A stretch of 64,000 bases of DNA from an uncultured Porphyromonadaceae bacterium (GTDB taxonomy: Bacteria > Bacteroidota > Bacteroidia > Bacteroidales > Barnesiellaceae_A): assembly GCA_900538705.1 (NCBI GenBank), contig UPZG01000005.1, positions 62,001 to 126,000 of the forward strand, read 5' to 3'. Shown one piece after another: positions 9,144-17,620 of the stretch. A program made the translations under genes and the position numbers. The notes beneath the pieces were generated by a model. It was not told where the DNA came from, made no database searches, and saw only the letters and a list, made by a program, of their open reading frames with translations. Positions within the stretch are counted from its first letter, which is position 1. Each line of letters begins with the position of its first letter.

Positions 9144-9773
9144 ATGAGCAGCGACGTTTTATTGCAGCTAAAAGAGTTTTTCAACGCATTCTCATTCCAA
9201 GAATCCATCAGTTCGTTTATCATTATGTTTGCCGTCATAGATATGATAGGTCTCACACCTATCATCATAGACATGCGGTCAAAAGGGCAGTTTATCGACG
9301 CAGGTAAAGCCGCCATCTACTCACTGTGCATGTTCTTGATATTTCTATTTCTCGGAACATCTATATTAGGACTATTTCATGTCGATGTAGCATCGTTTGC
9401 CATAGCCGGCTCGTTGGTGCTTTTTGCCATGGCTGTAGAGATGGTTTTGGGTATAGAGATATTCCGCAACGACGGCCCCGGCGGTAAAGCCGCGACGATG
9501 GTACCCATAGTATTTCCGCTTATAGCAGGAGCAGGTTCGTTCACAACACTCATATCGCTGCAATCATTATATAGCCTCATCAACGTACTTATAGGATTGT
9601 TACTCAATATCATAGTTGTATATGTTGTTCTATCGAAAGTAACACTTCTGGAACGTCTCCTTGGCAAAGGCGGTGTATACGTGGCACGAAAGTTTTTCGG
9701 TATTATCCTCCTTGCTGTATCGGTAAAGATGTTCCTTGAAAACCTTGCAAAATTCATGCAATCGGTACAATAG
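9144..9773 (+). CDS. MarC family (UPF0056) integral membrane protein
   Basis: The 209-residue hydrophobic protein shows about six predicted membrane segments and the family pattern: an N-terminal FIIMFAVIDMIGLTPII helix and a central FPLIAGAGSFTTLI segment. MarC/UPF0056 proteins resemble amino-acid transporters, but their substrate is not established despite the old multiple-antibiotic-resistance name. It is a single gene with its own promoter and terminator. Confidence 0.9.
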   Translation: MSSDVLLQLKEFFNAFSFQESISSFIIMFAVIDMIGLTPIIIDMRSKGQFIDAGKAAIYSLCMFLIFLFLGTSILGLFHVDVASFAIAGSLVLFAMAVEMVLGIEIFRNDGPGGKAATMVPIVFPLIAGAGSFTTLISLQSLYSLINVLIGLLLNIIVVYVVLSKVTLLERLLGKGGVYVARKFFGIILLAVSVKMFLENLAKFMQSVQ

Positions 9774-9782
9774 AAAAAACTA

Positions 9783-9810
9783 AAGCACTTCTCTCGGGAA
9801 GTGCTTTTTT
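9783..9810 (+). terminator. Rho-independent terminator of the marC-family gene
   Basis: AAGCACTTC pairs perfectly with GAAGTGCTT around a 6-base loop and runs into six Ts. It starts 9 bp after the stop codon. The rest of the gap to 10007 is AT-rich; it contains CATATTTG (one mismatch to the -7 consensus) near 9907, a possible promoter for the glycogen operon. Confidence 0.9.
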
Positions 9811-10006
9811 ATTGTGATTTTACTCGACATCATAGGCATGATATCATACTGAATTTCAAGTTATTGCAAAAACAAACTTATAGAATAATATTTTTTTATT
9901 TCTACATATTTGTTTTTTCAATATGAAAGTTATAAATTCGTATCACAAAAACAGCTCTTCGCATGCAGTAGAGCGCCTGAATAAGTTAACCTGATTCTTT
10001 GAAAAT

Positions 10007-11950
10007 ATGAGTTACCTTAAATTTGACAAAAGACTCATGATAAACCTCGAACAGTCGCTTCGCAAGGAATTGCTGCGCACCAATCGTTCGGGAGCTTATC
10101 ACTGCACCACCATTGTCGACTGTAACACCCGTAAGCAACACGGCTTACTGGTAATACCTATCCCCGAAATGGACGATGAAAGCCACGTTTTACTATCGTC
10201 GCTCGACGAGACTGTCATTCAACACGGGGCATCGTTCAACTTAGGATTGCATAAATACAATGGCGATTGCTTCAGCCCCAACGGGCACAAATACATTAGG
10301 GAATTTAATTGCGACTCGTCTATACAGACAATGTACCGGGTAGGAGGTGTAATTCTTACCAAAGAAAAAGTTTTTGTCGAGCACGAGAACCGTATCCTTA
10401 TCAAATACACGTTGGTCGAAGCTCATTCACCTACGACATTGCAATTCAGACCGTTTTTGGCATTCCGCCCGGCAAACACCCTTTGCATGGAAAACGACGC
10501 TCTTGTCCCCTCTCACGAAAGTGCTGCCAACGGTATCAGTTGTTGCTTATATCATGGCTACCCCCGGCTATATATGCAATTCAACAAGCAAGCTCAATTC
10601 ATATCCGACTCACATTGGTATAAAGGCATAGAGTACCTCAAAGACCAAGAGCGCGGCGAGCCATTCCGCGAAGACCTTTATGTACCCGGCTACTTTGAGT
10701 TACCCATAAAAAAAGGCGAAAGCATTATTTTTTCGGCAGGCACAGGCGAAGCATCACCACGTACCTTATCGAGAACCTTCACCAACGAGGTTGCCAGCCG
10801 TACACCGCGTAACAGCTTTTTCAATTGTCTTAAAAACTCGGCGCAACAATTCTATTTCAAGAAGGGTAAAGACCTATATATTCTTGCCGGCTATCCGTTT
10901 TTCGGAGTGCGGGCACGTGACGAATTCATAGCACTACCTGGCTGTTCGCTTGCAATAGACGACGTAAGCGCTTTTGAACAGACAATGGCCACTGCCGAAC
11001 GGGCATTACGCCATTACATGGAGTGTGGAGAGACCGACCCGGTAATAAAAGACATAGACGTACCCGACGTTATGCTGTGGGCTATATGGACCATACAGCA
11101 CTATGCCCATGAGATAGGGTCGAAACAATGCTACGAACGGTACGGCTCATTCATCGCCGACATATTGAATTACATCATCGAGGGTCGACACCCCAACCTC
11201 TTCATACACAACAACGGATTGCTCTACTCCAACGGAAAAGAACGCCCCATATCGTGGATGAACAGCATGCTAAACGGTGCGCCTGTGACTCCCCGAAGCG
11301 GATATTTGGTAGAAATAAACGGATTGTGGTATAACGCATTAAAATTTGCAGCTCAACTTTTTACAGAGAACAATGGCGATATAGCGCTTGCCAACCGTTG
11401 GAATGCATTGGCCGATAAGAGTGGTGCTTCATTTGTGTCGACATTCCTCAACGACTACGGTTACCTGTTCGATTATGTAGACGGCAATATGACCGACTGG
11501 AGTGTACGTCCCAACATGCTTATTGCCATCTCACTCGAATACTCTCCTCTCGACCGCAGACAACGCAAAGGAATACTTGACATCGTAACCAAAGAATTAC
11601 TCACCCCCAAAGGCATACGTACACTCAGCCCCAAAAGCTACGGATACCGTCCGTGGTATGCAGGGTCACCCGAAGAGCGTGCATACGCCTATCATCAAGG
11701 CTCTACACGTCCTTGGTTGATGGGAGCATATGCAGCAGCATACCTGCGCATCTTCGGTGTTGGAGGCGTTTCGTTTATAGAACGCATGCTCATAGGCTAC
11801 GAGGATGACTTGTCTGACAAATGTATAGGCTCACTCTCTGAGATGTTCGACGGCAACCCACCCTACACGGCACGTGGAGCCATTAGCTTTGCCGCCAACG
11901 TAGGAGAAGTGTTGCGCGTATTACACTCATTAAAGAAATATAATGTTTGA
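10007..11950 (+). CDS. Glycogen debranching enzyme (amylo-alpha-1,6-glucosidase, GDE type)
   Basis: The 647-residue protein has the bacterial debranching-enzyme N-terminal beta domain (about 1-270) followed by an (alpha/alpha)6-barrel C-terminal domain (about 300-645). It is predicted to hydrolyse alpha-1,6 branches of glycogen or limit dextrins in the cytoplasm; there is no signal peptide. Its TGA stop overlaps the shadow start of the next ORF, and the real start of the glycogen synthase-like gene follows 17 bp later. The order debranching enzyme - GT4 - GH57 is the conserved Bacteroidales glycogen operon. Confidence 0.92.
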   Translation: MSYLKFDKRLMINLEQSLRKELLRTNRSGAYHCTTIVDCNTRKQHGLLVIPIPEMDDESHVLLSSLDETVIQHGASFNLGLHKYNGDCFSPNGHKYIREFNCDSSIQTMYRVGGVILTKEKVFVEHENRILIKYTLVEAHSPTTLQFRPFLAFRPANTLCMENDALVPSHESAANGISCCLYHGYPRLYMQFNKQAQFISDSHWYKGIEYLKDQERGEPFREDLYVPGYFELPIKKGESIIFSAGTGEASPRTLSRTFTNEVASRTPRNSFFNCLKNSAQQFYFKKGKDLYILAGYPFFGVRARDEFIALPGCSLAIDDVSAFEQTMATAERALRHYMECGETDPVIKDIDVPDVMLWAIWTIQHYAHEIGSKQCYERYGSFIADILNYIIEGRHPNLFIHNNGLLYSNGKERPISWMNSMLNGAPVTPRSGYLVEINGLWYNALKFAAQLFTENNGDIALANRWNALADKSGASFVSTFLNDYGYLFDYVDGNMTDWSVRPNMLIAISLEYSPLDRRQRKGILDIVTKELLTPKGIRTLSPKSYGYRPWYAGSPEERAYAYHQGSTRPWLMGAYAAAYLRIFGVGGVSFIERMLIGYEDDLSDKCIGSLSEMFDGNPPYTARGAISFAANVGEVLRVLHSLKKYNV

Positions 11951-11967
11951 TTAAAACAGATATACCT

Positions 11968-13242
11968 ATGAAAGCACTCATGTTTGGGTGGGAATTTCCT
12001 CCGCATATTCTCGGCGGCCTTGGCACAGCAAGTTATGGCCTTACCAAGGGTATGGCCGAGTGCGGTGGGATGGATATCACCTTTGTAATACCAAAACCAT
12101 ACGGCGATGAAGATAAAAGTTTTGCCCGTATCATCGGCGCAGGAAACACGCCGGTAGCCTGGCGTGACGTAAGCTGGGACTACGTGCAAAACCGCTATGG
12201 CTATTGTATGGACCCTCAACTATACTTCGACCTGAGAAGCCATATTTATGCCGATTTCAACTACTTAAAGACCAACGATTTAGGATGTATAGAATTTTCA
12301 GGCCGTTACCCCGACAATCTTCTGGAAGAAATAAACAACTACTCTATCGTAGCCGGCGTAATAGCTCGTACCTTAGACTTTGACATCATACACTCGCACG
12401 ACTGGCTCACCTACCCTGCCGGAATACATGCAAAACAAGTCACAGGCAAACCGTTGGTAATACACGTGCATGCTACCGACTTCGACCGCAGCCGGGGCAA
12501 CGTCAACCCTACGGTATATGCCATAGAACGTGACGGAATGCTCAATGCAGATCATATCATCTGCGTGAGCAACCTTACTCGACAAACCGTCATTGACAAA
12601 TATCATATCGATCCGGCCAAAGTATCGACAGTACATAACGCCGTGACACCTCTTAGCGACGAAATAAAGAGTATAGTAATGCCCCACAATACCAAAGACA
12701 AAGTGGTAACTTTCCTTGGTCGTATTACGATGCAAAAAGGCCCCGAATATTTTGTGGAAGCTGCAGCCCGTGTACTCAACAAATCGCACCACGTACGCTT
12801 TGTCATGGCTGGTAGCGGCGATATGATGAACCAAATGATAAACCTTGTAGCCGACCGTGGCATATCCGACCGGTTCCACTTCACGGGATTTTTACGCGGT
12901 AAAGAAGTTTACGAAATGCTCAAAGCCAGCGACGTATATATCATGCCATCGGTATCGGAGCCTTTCGGCATATCGCCCTTGGAAGCTATGCAAGTAGGCG
13001 TTCCCTCTATCATTTCAAAACAATCGGGTTGCGCCGAGATTCTCGACAACGTAATCAAAGTAGATTACTGGGACATCGACGCCATGGCCGACGCCATATA
13101 CTCTATTACACACAACCCGGCCTTGTATGAGCACCTACGTGTCGAAGGCGAAGCCGAGGTAAATGAAATAAAATGGAAATATGCCGGACAAAAGGTGATA
13201 GACATATATAACAAGGTTCTGCAACAATACCACAAAAATTAA
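11968..13242 (+). CDS. GT4-family glycogen synthase-like glycosyltransferase
   Basis: The 424-residue protein has a GT-B fold. The N-terminal domain begins MKALMFGWEFPPHILGG with the glycine-rich loop of starch/glycogen synthases. The C-terminal nucleotide-sugar site contains SVSEPFGISPLEAMQVG, with the paired glutamates of retaining GT4 enzymes. It probably elongates alpha-1,4-glucan from a sugar nucleotide. I use ATG 11968; the upstream TTG at 11947 overlaps the debranching-enzyme stop. It is the middle gene of the glycogen operon. Confidence 0.9.
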   Translation: MKALMFGWEFPPHILGGLGTASYGLTKGMAECGGMDITFVIPKPYGDEDKSFARIIGAGNTPVAWRDVSWDYVQNRYGYCMDPQLYFDLRSHIYADFNYLKTNDLGCIEFSGRYPDNLLEEINNYSIVAGVIARTLDFDIIHSHDWLTYPAGIHAKQVTGKPLVIHVHATDFDRSRGNVNPTVYAIERDGMLNADHIICVSNLTRQTVIDKYHIDPAKVSTVHNAVTPLSDEIKSIVMPHNTKDKVVTFLGRITMQKGPEYFVEAAARVLNKSHHVRFVMAGSGDMMNQMINLVADRGISDRFHFTGFLRGKEVYEMLKASDVYIMPSVSEPFGISPLEAMQVGVPSIISKQSGCAEILDNVIKVDYWDIDAMADAIYSITHNPALYEHLRVEGEAEVNEIKWKYAGQKVIDIYNKVLQQYHKN

Positions 13243-13279
13243 ATTCCATAAATAGCCGAAATAAAAAACCTAATATATT

Positions 13280-14656
13280 ATGAAAAGTATCTGTTTGTAT
13301 TTTCAAATCCACCAACCATTCAGGTTAAAAAGATACCGCTTCTTTGATATAGGAAAAGACCATTACTACTACGATGACTTTGCCAACGACGACATCATCA
13401 CACGCATAGCACGCAACTCCTACATACCTGCCGTAGAGGCCATGAATGAGATGGTGCACACGTCTGGTGGCAAATTCAAGGTTGCCATCTCCATCTCTGG
13501 TGTAGCTTTGGAACAATTGGAAATGTACGTTCCTGAACTGATAGACAGCCTCAAAGAGCTGGCTAAAACAGGTTGTGTAGAGTTCCTTTCAGAGACCTAT
13601 GCCCACTCTCTCGCATCACTTGCCGACGTCGAAGAATTCCGTGCACAAGTACAACTACATGACGAAAAAATATACAACCTTTTCGGACAACATCCCAAGG
13701 TATTCCGCAATACCGAACTTATCTTCTCTGACGAAATAGCAGGTATGATTTCGGGATTGGGATTCAAAGGTGTTATCACAGAGGGAGCCAAACATATATT
13801 GGGTTGGAAGAGTCCTAACTACCTGTATAACTCGATGGCTTCTCCTCGACTGAAGATGTTACTTAAAAATGACACATTTAGCGACAATATTGCCCGCAAT
13901 TTCTCAGATTTCGAGTGGAGCGACTACCCACTGACTGCCGAGAAGTATATCAGTTGGATAAAAGGGCTACCCGAGGAAGAACCTCTCGTCAACCTCTTTA
14001 TGAACTGTGAAGTATTGGGTGAAAGCCAACCACGTGAAACAGGTATTTTCGAATTTTTCAAAGCTCTGCCCCGCTTTGCCGAGGAGGCCGGCATAGGCTT
14101 CATATTACCCTCAGAAGCCATTGGCAAGCTAAAGCCCGTAGATGCACTGTCTATACCATACCCTATATCTTGGACCGACGAAGCCCGCGACGTGAGTACA
14201 TGGCTGGGTAACCGACTACAAAACGAAGCTTTCCACAAGCTATATAACTTGTCGGAGCGCGTACGCATGTGCGAAGACCGCCGTATCAAACAAGACTGGA
14301 TATATCTACAGGCAAGTGACCACTTCTTCTACATGTCGACCAAGTATGGTTCCGGTAAAAGCTCTTACAGCCCCTACGACTCGCCATTCGATGCCTTTAT
14401 CAACTACATGAACGTACTAAGCGACTTTATCGTACGAGTAGAAGAGCAATATCCTGCACAGATAGAAAACGAAGAGTTGAACTCACTACTCACAACTATA
14501 CGCAACCAAGCAAGTGAGATAGAAATGCTCGAAAAGGAACTAAAGTCGGCACGTACCGATAAACAAGGAGCACACACTGCCAAGTCGACGAAAACGACTA
14601 AGACACCTGCTAAATCGGCCAAGACAACCAAGAAAACCGAAATTACAAAAGAATAA
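13280..14656 (+). CDS. GH57 family alpha-amylase/glucanotransferase with basic C-terminal tail
   Basis: The 458-residue cytoplasmic protein starts with the GH57 motif SICLYFQIHQPFRLK and carries the family segments FRNTELIFSDE and FMNCEVLGE. GH57 enzymes cut or rearrange alpha-glucans, here most likely glycogen made or stored by the two upstream gene products. The last 45 or so residues form a coiled-coil stretch followed by a Lys/Thr/Ala-rich tail resembling histone H1 or DNA-binding tails, which the catalytic fold does not need. It ends the operon; a long hairpin follows. Confidence 0.92.
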   Translation: MKSICLYFQIHQPFRLKRYRFFDIGKDHYYYDDFANDDIITRIARNSYIPAVEAMNEMVHTSGGKFKVAISISGVALEQLEMYVPELIDSLKELAKTGCVEFLSETYAHSLASLADVEEFRAQVQLHDEKIYNLFGQHPKVFRNTELIFSDEIAGMISGLGFKGVITEGAKHILGWKSPNYLYNSMASPRLKMLLKNDTFSDNIARNFSDFEWSDYPLTAEKYISWIKGLPEEEPLVNLFMNCEVLGESQPRETGIFEFFKALPRFAEEAGIGFILPSEAIGKLKPVDALSIPYPISWTDEARDVSTWLGNRLQNEAFHKLYNLSERVRMCEDRRIKQDWIYLQASDHFFYMSTKYGSGKSSYSPYDSPFDAFINYMNVLSDFIVRVEEQYPAQIENEELNSLLTTIRNQASEIEMLEKELKSARTDKQGAHTAKSTKTTKTPAKSAKTTKKTEITKE

Positions 14657-14690
14657 GGCAGGATATCATTAATTATAAAAACAGAACAAA

Positions 14691-14731
14691 AAACGGAGTG
14701 TCTGCCAAATAAAATGCCAGACACTCCGTTT
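14691..14731 (+). terminator. Long perfect hairpin after the glycogen operon
   Basis: AAACGGAGTGTCTG (14691-14704) pairs over 14 bp with CAGACACTCCGTTT (14718-14731) around a 13-base loop. Only a weak T-rich stretch follows. The loop holds an ATG at 14714 that is in frame with the next gene, but it is a poor start for that reason. Confidence 0.75.
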
Positions 14732-14752
14732 CCACCTTTTAGAAACCACAAT

Positions 14753-15628
14753 ATGACAACAAAATTTTTCCCCGAATCGGAACTCATCATCAACGAGGAT
14801 GGTAGCGCATTCCACATACACATCCGCCCCGAACAACTGTGCGACCGCATCATAATGGTTGGCGACCCTGGTAGAGTAAACCTCGTAGCCTCATTTTTCT
14901 CCGAAAAAACATTCGAGGTATCTAACCGCGAATTTCACACCATAGGCGGTATCTATAAAGGGAAACCCGTCATGTGTATCTCGCACGGAATTGGTACCGA
15001 CAACATAGATATTGTAATAAATGAATTGGATGCTCTCGCCAATATCGATTTTACCACACGTCACGAAAAACCAGAGCATCGTGCCCTGACAATAGTAAGA
15101 TGCGGCACATGCGGAGGGTTGCAACCTCACGTACCCATAGGCTCATACATTATATCAGAAAAATCGATAGGATTTGACGGAGTACTCAATTTCTACCGAG
15201 GCCGTAATGAAGTATGTGACCTCGATTTTGAGAAAGCATTCTGCGAATCGGTACAATGGAATCCCCTTTGGGCCAAACCTTACGTTATCGATAACGATCC
15301 CGAACTGATAGCACGTCTCGAAGATAACGACACAGTTCGCGGTGTCACCATATCGGCAAACGGTTTTTATGGGCCACAAGGTCGTGAATTACGAGTTCCT
15401 CTTGCCGACCCCGACTTAAACAAAAAAATAGAACAATTCAAATACGGGAAATATGTCATTACCAACTACGAGATGGAAAGCTCGGCTCTTGCCGGACTTG
15501 CCCGCCTCATGGGACATCATGCCGTAACTATTTGCATGGTTATAGCTAACCGCTTGGCACAACATGCCAACTCGAACTACAAATCGTCTATAGGCGACAT
15601 GATAGAAAAAGTGCTCGACCGAATTTAA
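14753..15628 (+). CDS. Nucleoside phosphorylase (uridine/purine phosphorylase superfamily)
   Basis: The 291-residue protein has PNP/UDP-family motifs: MVGDPGRV, a GIGTDN segment, VRCGTCGG, and NYEMESSALAGLARLMGH, the last giving the Glu-Met-Glu-type ribose-binding site. It cleaves a nucleoside with phosphate to base and ribose-1-phosphate in salvage. Substrate choice (uridine or other) cannot be settled by eye. I choose ATG 14753 because the ATG at 14714 lies in a terminator-like hairpin. The HIT protein gene follows after 26 bp. Confidence 0.9.
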   Translation: MTTKFFPESELIINEDGSAFHIHIRPEQLCDRIIMVGDPGRVNLVASFFSEKTFEVSNREFHTIGGIYKGKPVMCISHGIGTDNIDIVINELDALANIDFTTRHEKPEHRALTIVRCGTCGGLQPHVPIGSYIISEKSIGFDGVLNFYRGRNEVCDLDFEKAFCESVQWNPLWAKPYVIDNDPELIARLEDNDTVRGVTISANGFYGPQGRELRVPLADPDLNKKIEQFKYGKYVITNYEMESSALAGLARLMGHHAVTICMVIANRLAQHANSNYKSSIGDMIEKVLDRI

Positions 15629-15654
15629 TAAACTTCTTATAACCACAAAACTAT

Positions 15655-16080
15655 ATGTATAGCGATCCTAAAGAATGCCTCTATTGCCAAAACAATAAGG
15701 CTCTGCACGACCTGATGATAGAGATAGCCCATCTGACAGTATCACGCGTATTTCTATTCAAAGAACAGACCTACCACGGCCGTTGCCTCGTCGCATACGA
15801 CAAGCATGTAAACGACCTGAACGAGTTGTCGGACGACGAACGCAATGCCTTTATGGCCGATGTAACCCGCGTAACAAGAGCCATGCAACGTGCATTTAAT
15901 CCAGAAAAAATAAACTACGGAGCTTACAGTGACAAACTCTCGCATCTTCACTTTCACTTAGCTCCTAAATATGTAGACGGGCCAGATTATGGCGGCACTT
16001 TCCGTATGAATCCTGGTGAAACATACCTCACCGATGCCGAATACGAGCAGCTCATTGCCGAAATAAAAAAATACTTATAA
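15655..16080 (+). CDS. HIT family nucleotide hydrolase/transferase
   Basis: The 141-residue protein carries the histidine-triad motif HLHFHLAPK (about 100-108) with the HxHxH core. An N-terminal CxxC pair (CLYC) could bind zinc with histidines, as in many HIT proteins. Family members hydrolyse or transfer nucleotides from dinucleoside polyphosphates or AMP conjugates. Its position 26 bp after the nucleoside phosphorylase suggests joint nucleotide salvage. Confidence 0.9.
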   Translation: MYSDPKECLYCQNNKALHDLMIEIAHLTVSRVFLFKEQTYHGRCLVAYDKHVNDLNELSDDERNAFMADVTRVTRAMQRAFNPEKINYGAYSDKLSHLHFHLAPKYVDGPDYGGTFRMNPGETYLTDAEYEQLIAEIKKYL

Positions 16081-16105
16081 GAGAGGCTACATTTAGAAGA
16101 AAAAA

Positions 16106-16137
16106 TTTGCAAGTATCGCATCTAAGCCGTACCTTTG
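16106..16137 (+). promoter_or_regulatory. rpsP promoter
   Basis: TTTG (16106-16109), a 20-bp spacer and TACCTTTG (16130-16137) form a textbook Bacteroidetes -33/-7 promoter 36 bp upstream of rpsP. Confidence 0.85.
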
Positions 16138-16173
16138 CACCGCTAATGCAAAAACTAATAAAAACAATTTTAA

Positions 16174-16737
16174 ATGGCAACAAAAATCAGATTACAACGC
16201 TTCGGCCGTAAAGGCTACGCATTCTATCAAATTGTAATTGCCGATAGCAGGGCGCCACGTGATGGTAGATTTATTGAAAGGATAGGTTCTTATAATCCGA
16301 ACACTAATCCTGCTACAATAGATTTAAAATTCGATCGTGCTTTGTATTGGCTCAACGTCGGCGCACAACCCACCGACACAGTTCGCAACATTCTCTCTCG
16401 CGAAGGCGTATTACTGAAAAAGCACCTTTTGGGTGGCGTAAAGAAAGGCGCATTTACCGAGGAAGTTGCCGAGCAACGCTTCCAAGCATGGTTGGCCAAC
16501 AAGCAAAATGCTACTTCGGCATTGAAGCTCAAAGCCATCGATGATGCTAAGAAAGTTGCTGCTGCTCGTTTGGAGGCAGAAAAAGAGGTGAATAAAGCCA
16601 TCGCAGAACGCGTGGCCACCAAGAAAGCTGAGCTTGCCAAAGCTGCTGCCGAGGCCGCCGCTGCAGCTGCTGCAACCGAGGCTCCTGCCGAGGAAGCTGC
16701 TGCCACAGAAGCTCCAGCTACTGAAAATGCTGAATAA
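16174..16737 (+). CDS. rpsP: 30S ribosomal protein S16 with Ala-rich C-terminal extension
   Basis: Residues 1-85 or so are the S16 core (IRLQRFGRKGYAFYQIVIADSRAPRDGRFIE), which binds 16S rRNA in the 30S body. The protein is 187 residues, about twice the usual 80-90. The extra half is a Lys/Glu/Ala helix region followed by an Ala/Glu/Pro/Thr-rich tail. Extended S16 proteins are common in Bacteroidetes. The gene stands alone with its own promoter and terminator rather than in the rpsP-rimM-trmD-rplS cluster. Confidence 0.96.
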   Translation: MATKIRLQRFGRKGYAFYQIVIADSRAPRDGRFIERIGSYNPNTNPATIDLKFDRALYWLNVGAQPTDTVRNILSREGVLLKKHLLGGVKKGAFTEEVAEQRFQAWLANKQNATSALKLKAIDDAKKVAAARLEAEKEVNKAIAERVATKKAELAKAAAEAAAAAAATEAPAEEAAATEAPATENAE

Positions 16738-16780
16738 TATTCCCCTCCCGCAAGGGATGTGAACAAATACAGCAAAAAGA

Positions 16781-16813
16781 AATCCCCGTCCTTTAAAAGG
16801 ATGGGGATTTTTT
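16781..16813 (+). terminator. Rho-independent terminator of rpsP
   Basis: AATCCCCGTCCTTT pairs with AAAGGATGGGGATT (one G-U) and is followed directly by a T-run. It starts 44 bp after the stop. Confidence 0.92.
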
Positions 16814-16934
16814 ATATCGCGAAACGATATTCAATCATAAAAATACAATTACTACCCAAAATTCTTAGCCCGATATAGCATCCGGCTACCAATACATTCT
16901 CGTACTTACTACTTATACGACGATTGCAAACCAG

Positions 16935-17519
16935 CTATTCTCCGGTAACTTTCAGATACTCATCAGCTACTTCACAGAGGGTTTTATACCACTCCTCACC
17001 CATGCAACGAATCAACGGCTCTTTCAGGAATTGATAAACTCGTACCTTTTCGCGTCGTCCTAAGACCTCGGCAGCCTTACAAATCTTCCATCGGTGGTAG
17101 TTGAGCGCAGTATATCCATTTGCCCAACGTTGCACTCGCACAGGATAAAGATGACACGAAATAGGCTTAAAAAAGGCAGAACGTCCCTCGCGGTAGGCTT
17201 TCTCGAGTGCACAATAACAGATGCCATTGTTACCATAACAAGTAAAGACACAGTCACGTCCGTCGACGATAGAAGTCACAAGGTCGGCCTCTTCATCAAT
17301 ATAAGCAACTCCCTGCTCTTGTATTACGGCTTGCGCAGCGGGGCTGAGGTCTTCCCACACAGCCGGCAACGCCGCTTCTATAGCACGGCGTTCATCGGGT
17401 GTAATAGGAGCTCCTGCATCACCGTCGATACAACACTCTCCTCGACATGCCTCTATATTGCATACGAAAAAGCGCTCTATAATGTCGAGCGAAACGAGGG
17501 TATTTTCTATTTGTAACAT
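16935..17519 (-). CDS. DUF3109 family cysteine-rich protein (YkgJ-like)
   Basis: The 194-residue soluble protein is rich in cysteine in clustered positions: an N-terminal CNIEACRGECC group, a central CVFTCYGNNGICYC group and a later CHLYP. These are likely metal or Fe-S ligands as in the YkgJ/UPF0153 superfamily. No function is established for DUF3109. It lies downstream of gpmI on the same strand, but a strong hairpin (17540-17596) separates them, so it is probably transcribed separately. Confidence 0.85.
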   Translation of the reverse strand: MLQIENTLVSLDIIERFFVCNIEACRGECCIDGDAGAPITPDERRAIEAALPAVWEDLSPAAQAVIQEQGVAYIDEEADLVTSIVDGRDCVFTCYGNNGICYCALEKAYREGRSAFFKPISCHLYPVRVQRWANGYTALNYHRWKICKAAEVLGRREKVRVYQFLKEPLIRCMGEEWYKTLCEVADEYLKVTGE

Positions 17520-17539
17520 AGTTTTGTAAAGATATATAA

Positions 17540-17596
17540 ATGGTGCGGATTAAACCTATTCACAGAACAATTTTTTTGAGGTTCAATCCGCACCAT
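17540..17596 (-). terminator. 18-bp hairpin terminator of gpmI
   Basis: On the minus strand ATGGTGCGGATTgAACCT pairs with AGGTTtAATCCGCACCAT with one mismatch around a 21-base A/T-rich loop. A T-rich TTTATATATC run follows. It begins 25 bp after the gpmI stop. Confidence 0.8.
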
Positions 17597-17620
17597 GTGC
17601 GAAATCAGAAACTAAAAAGT

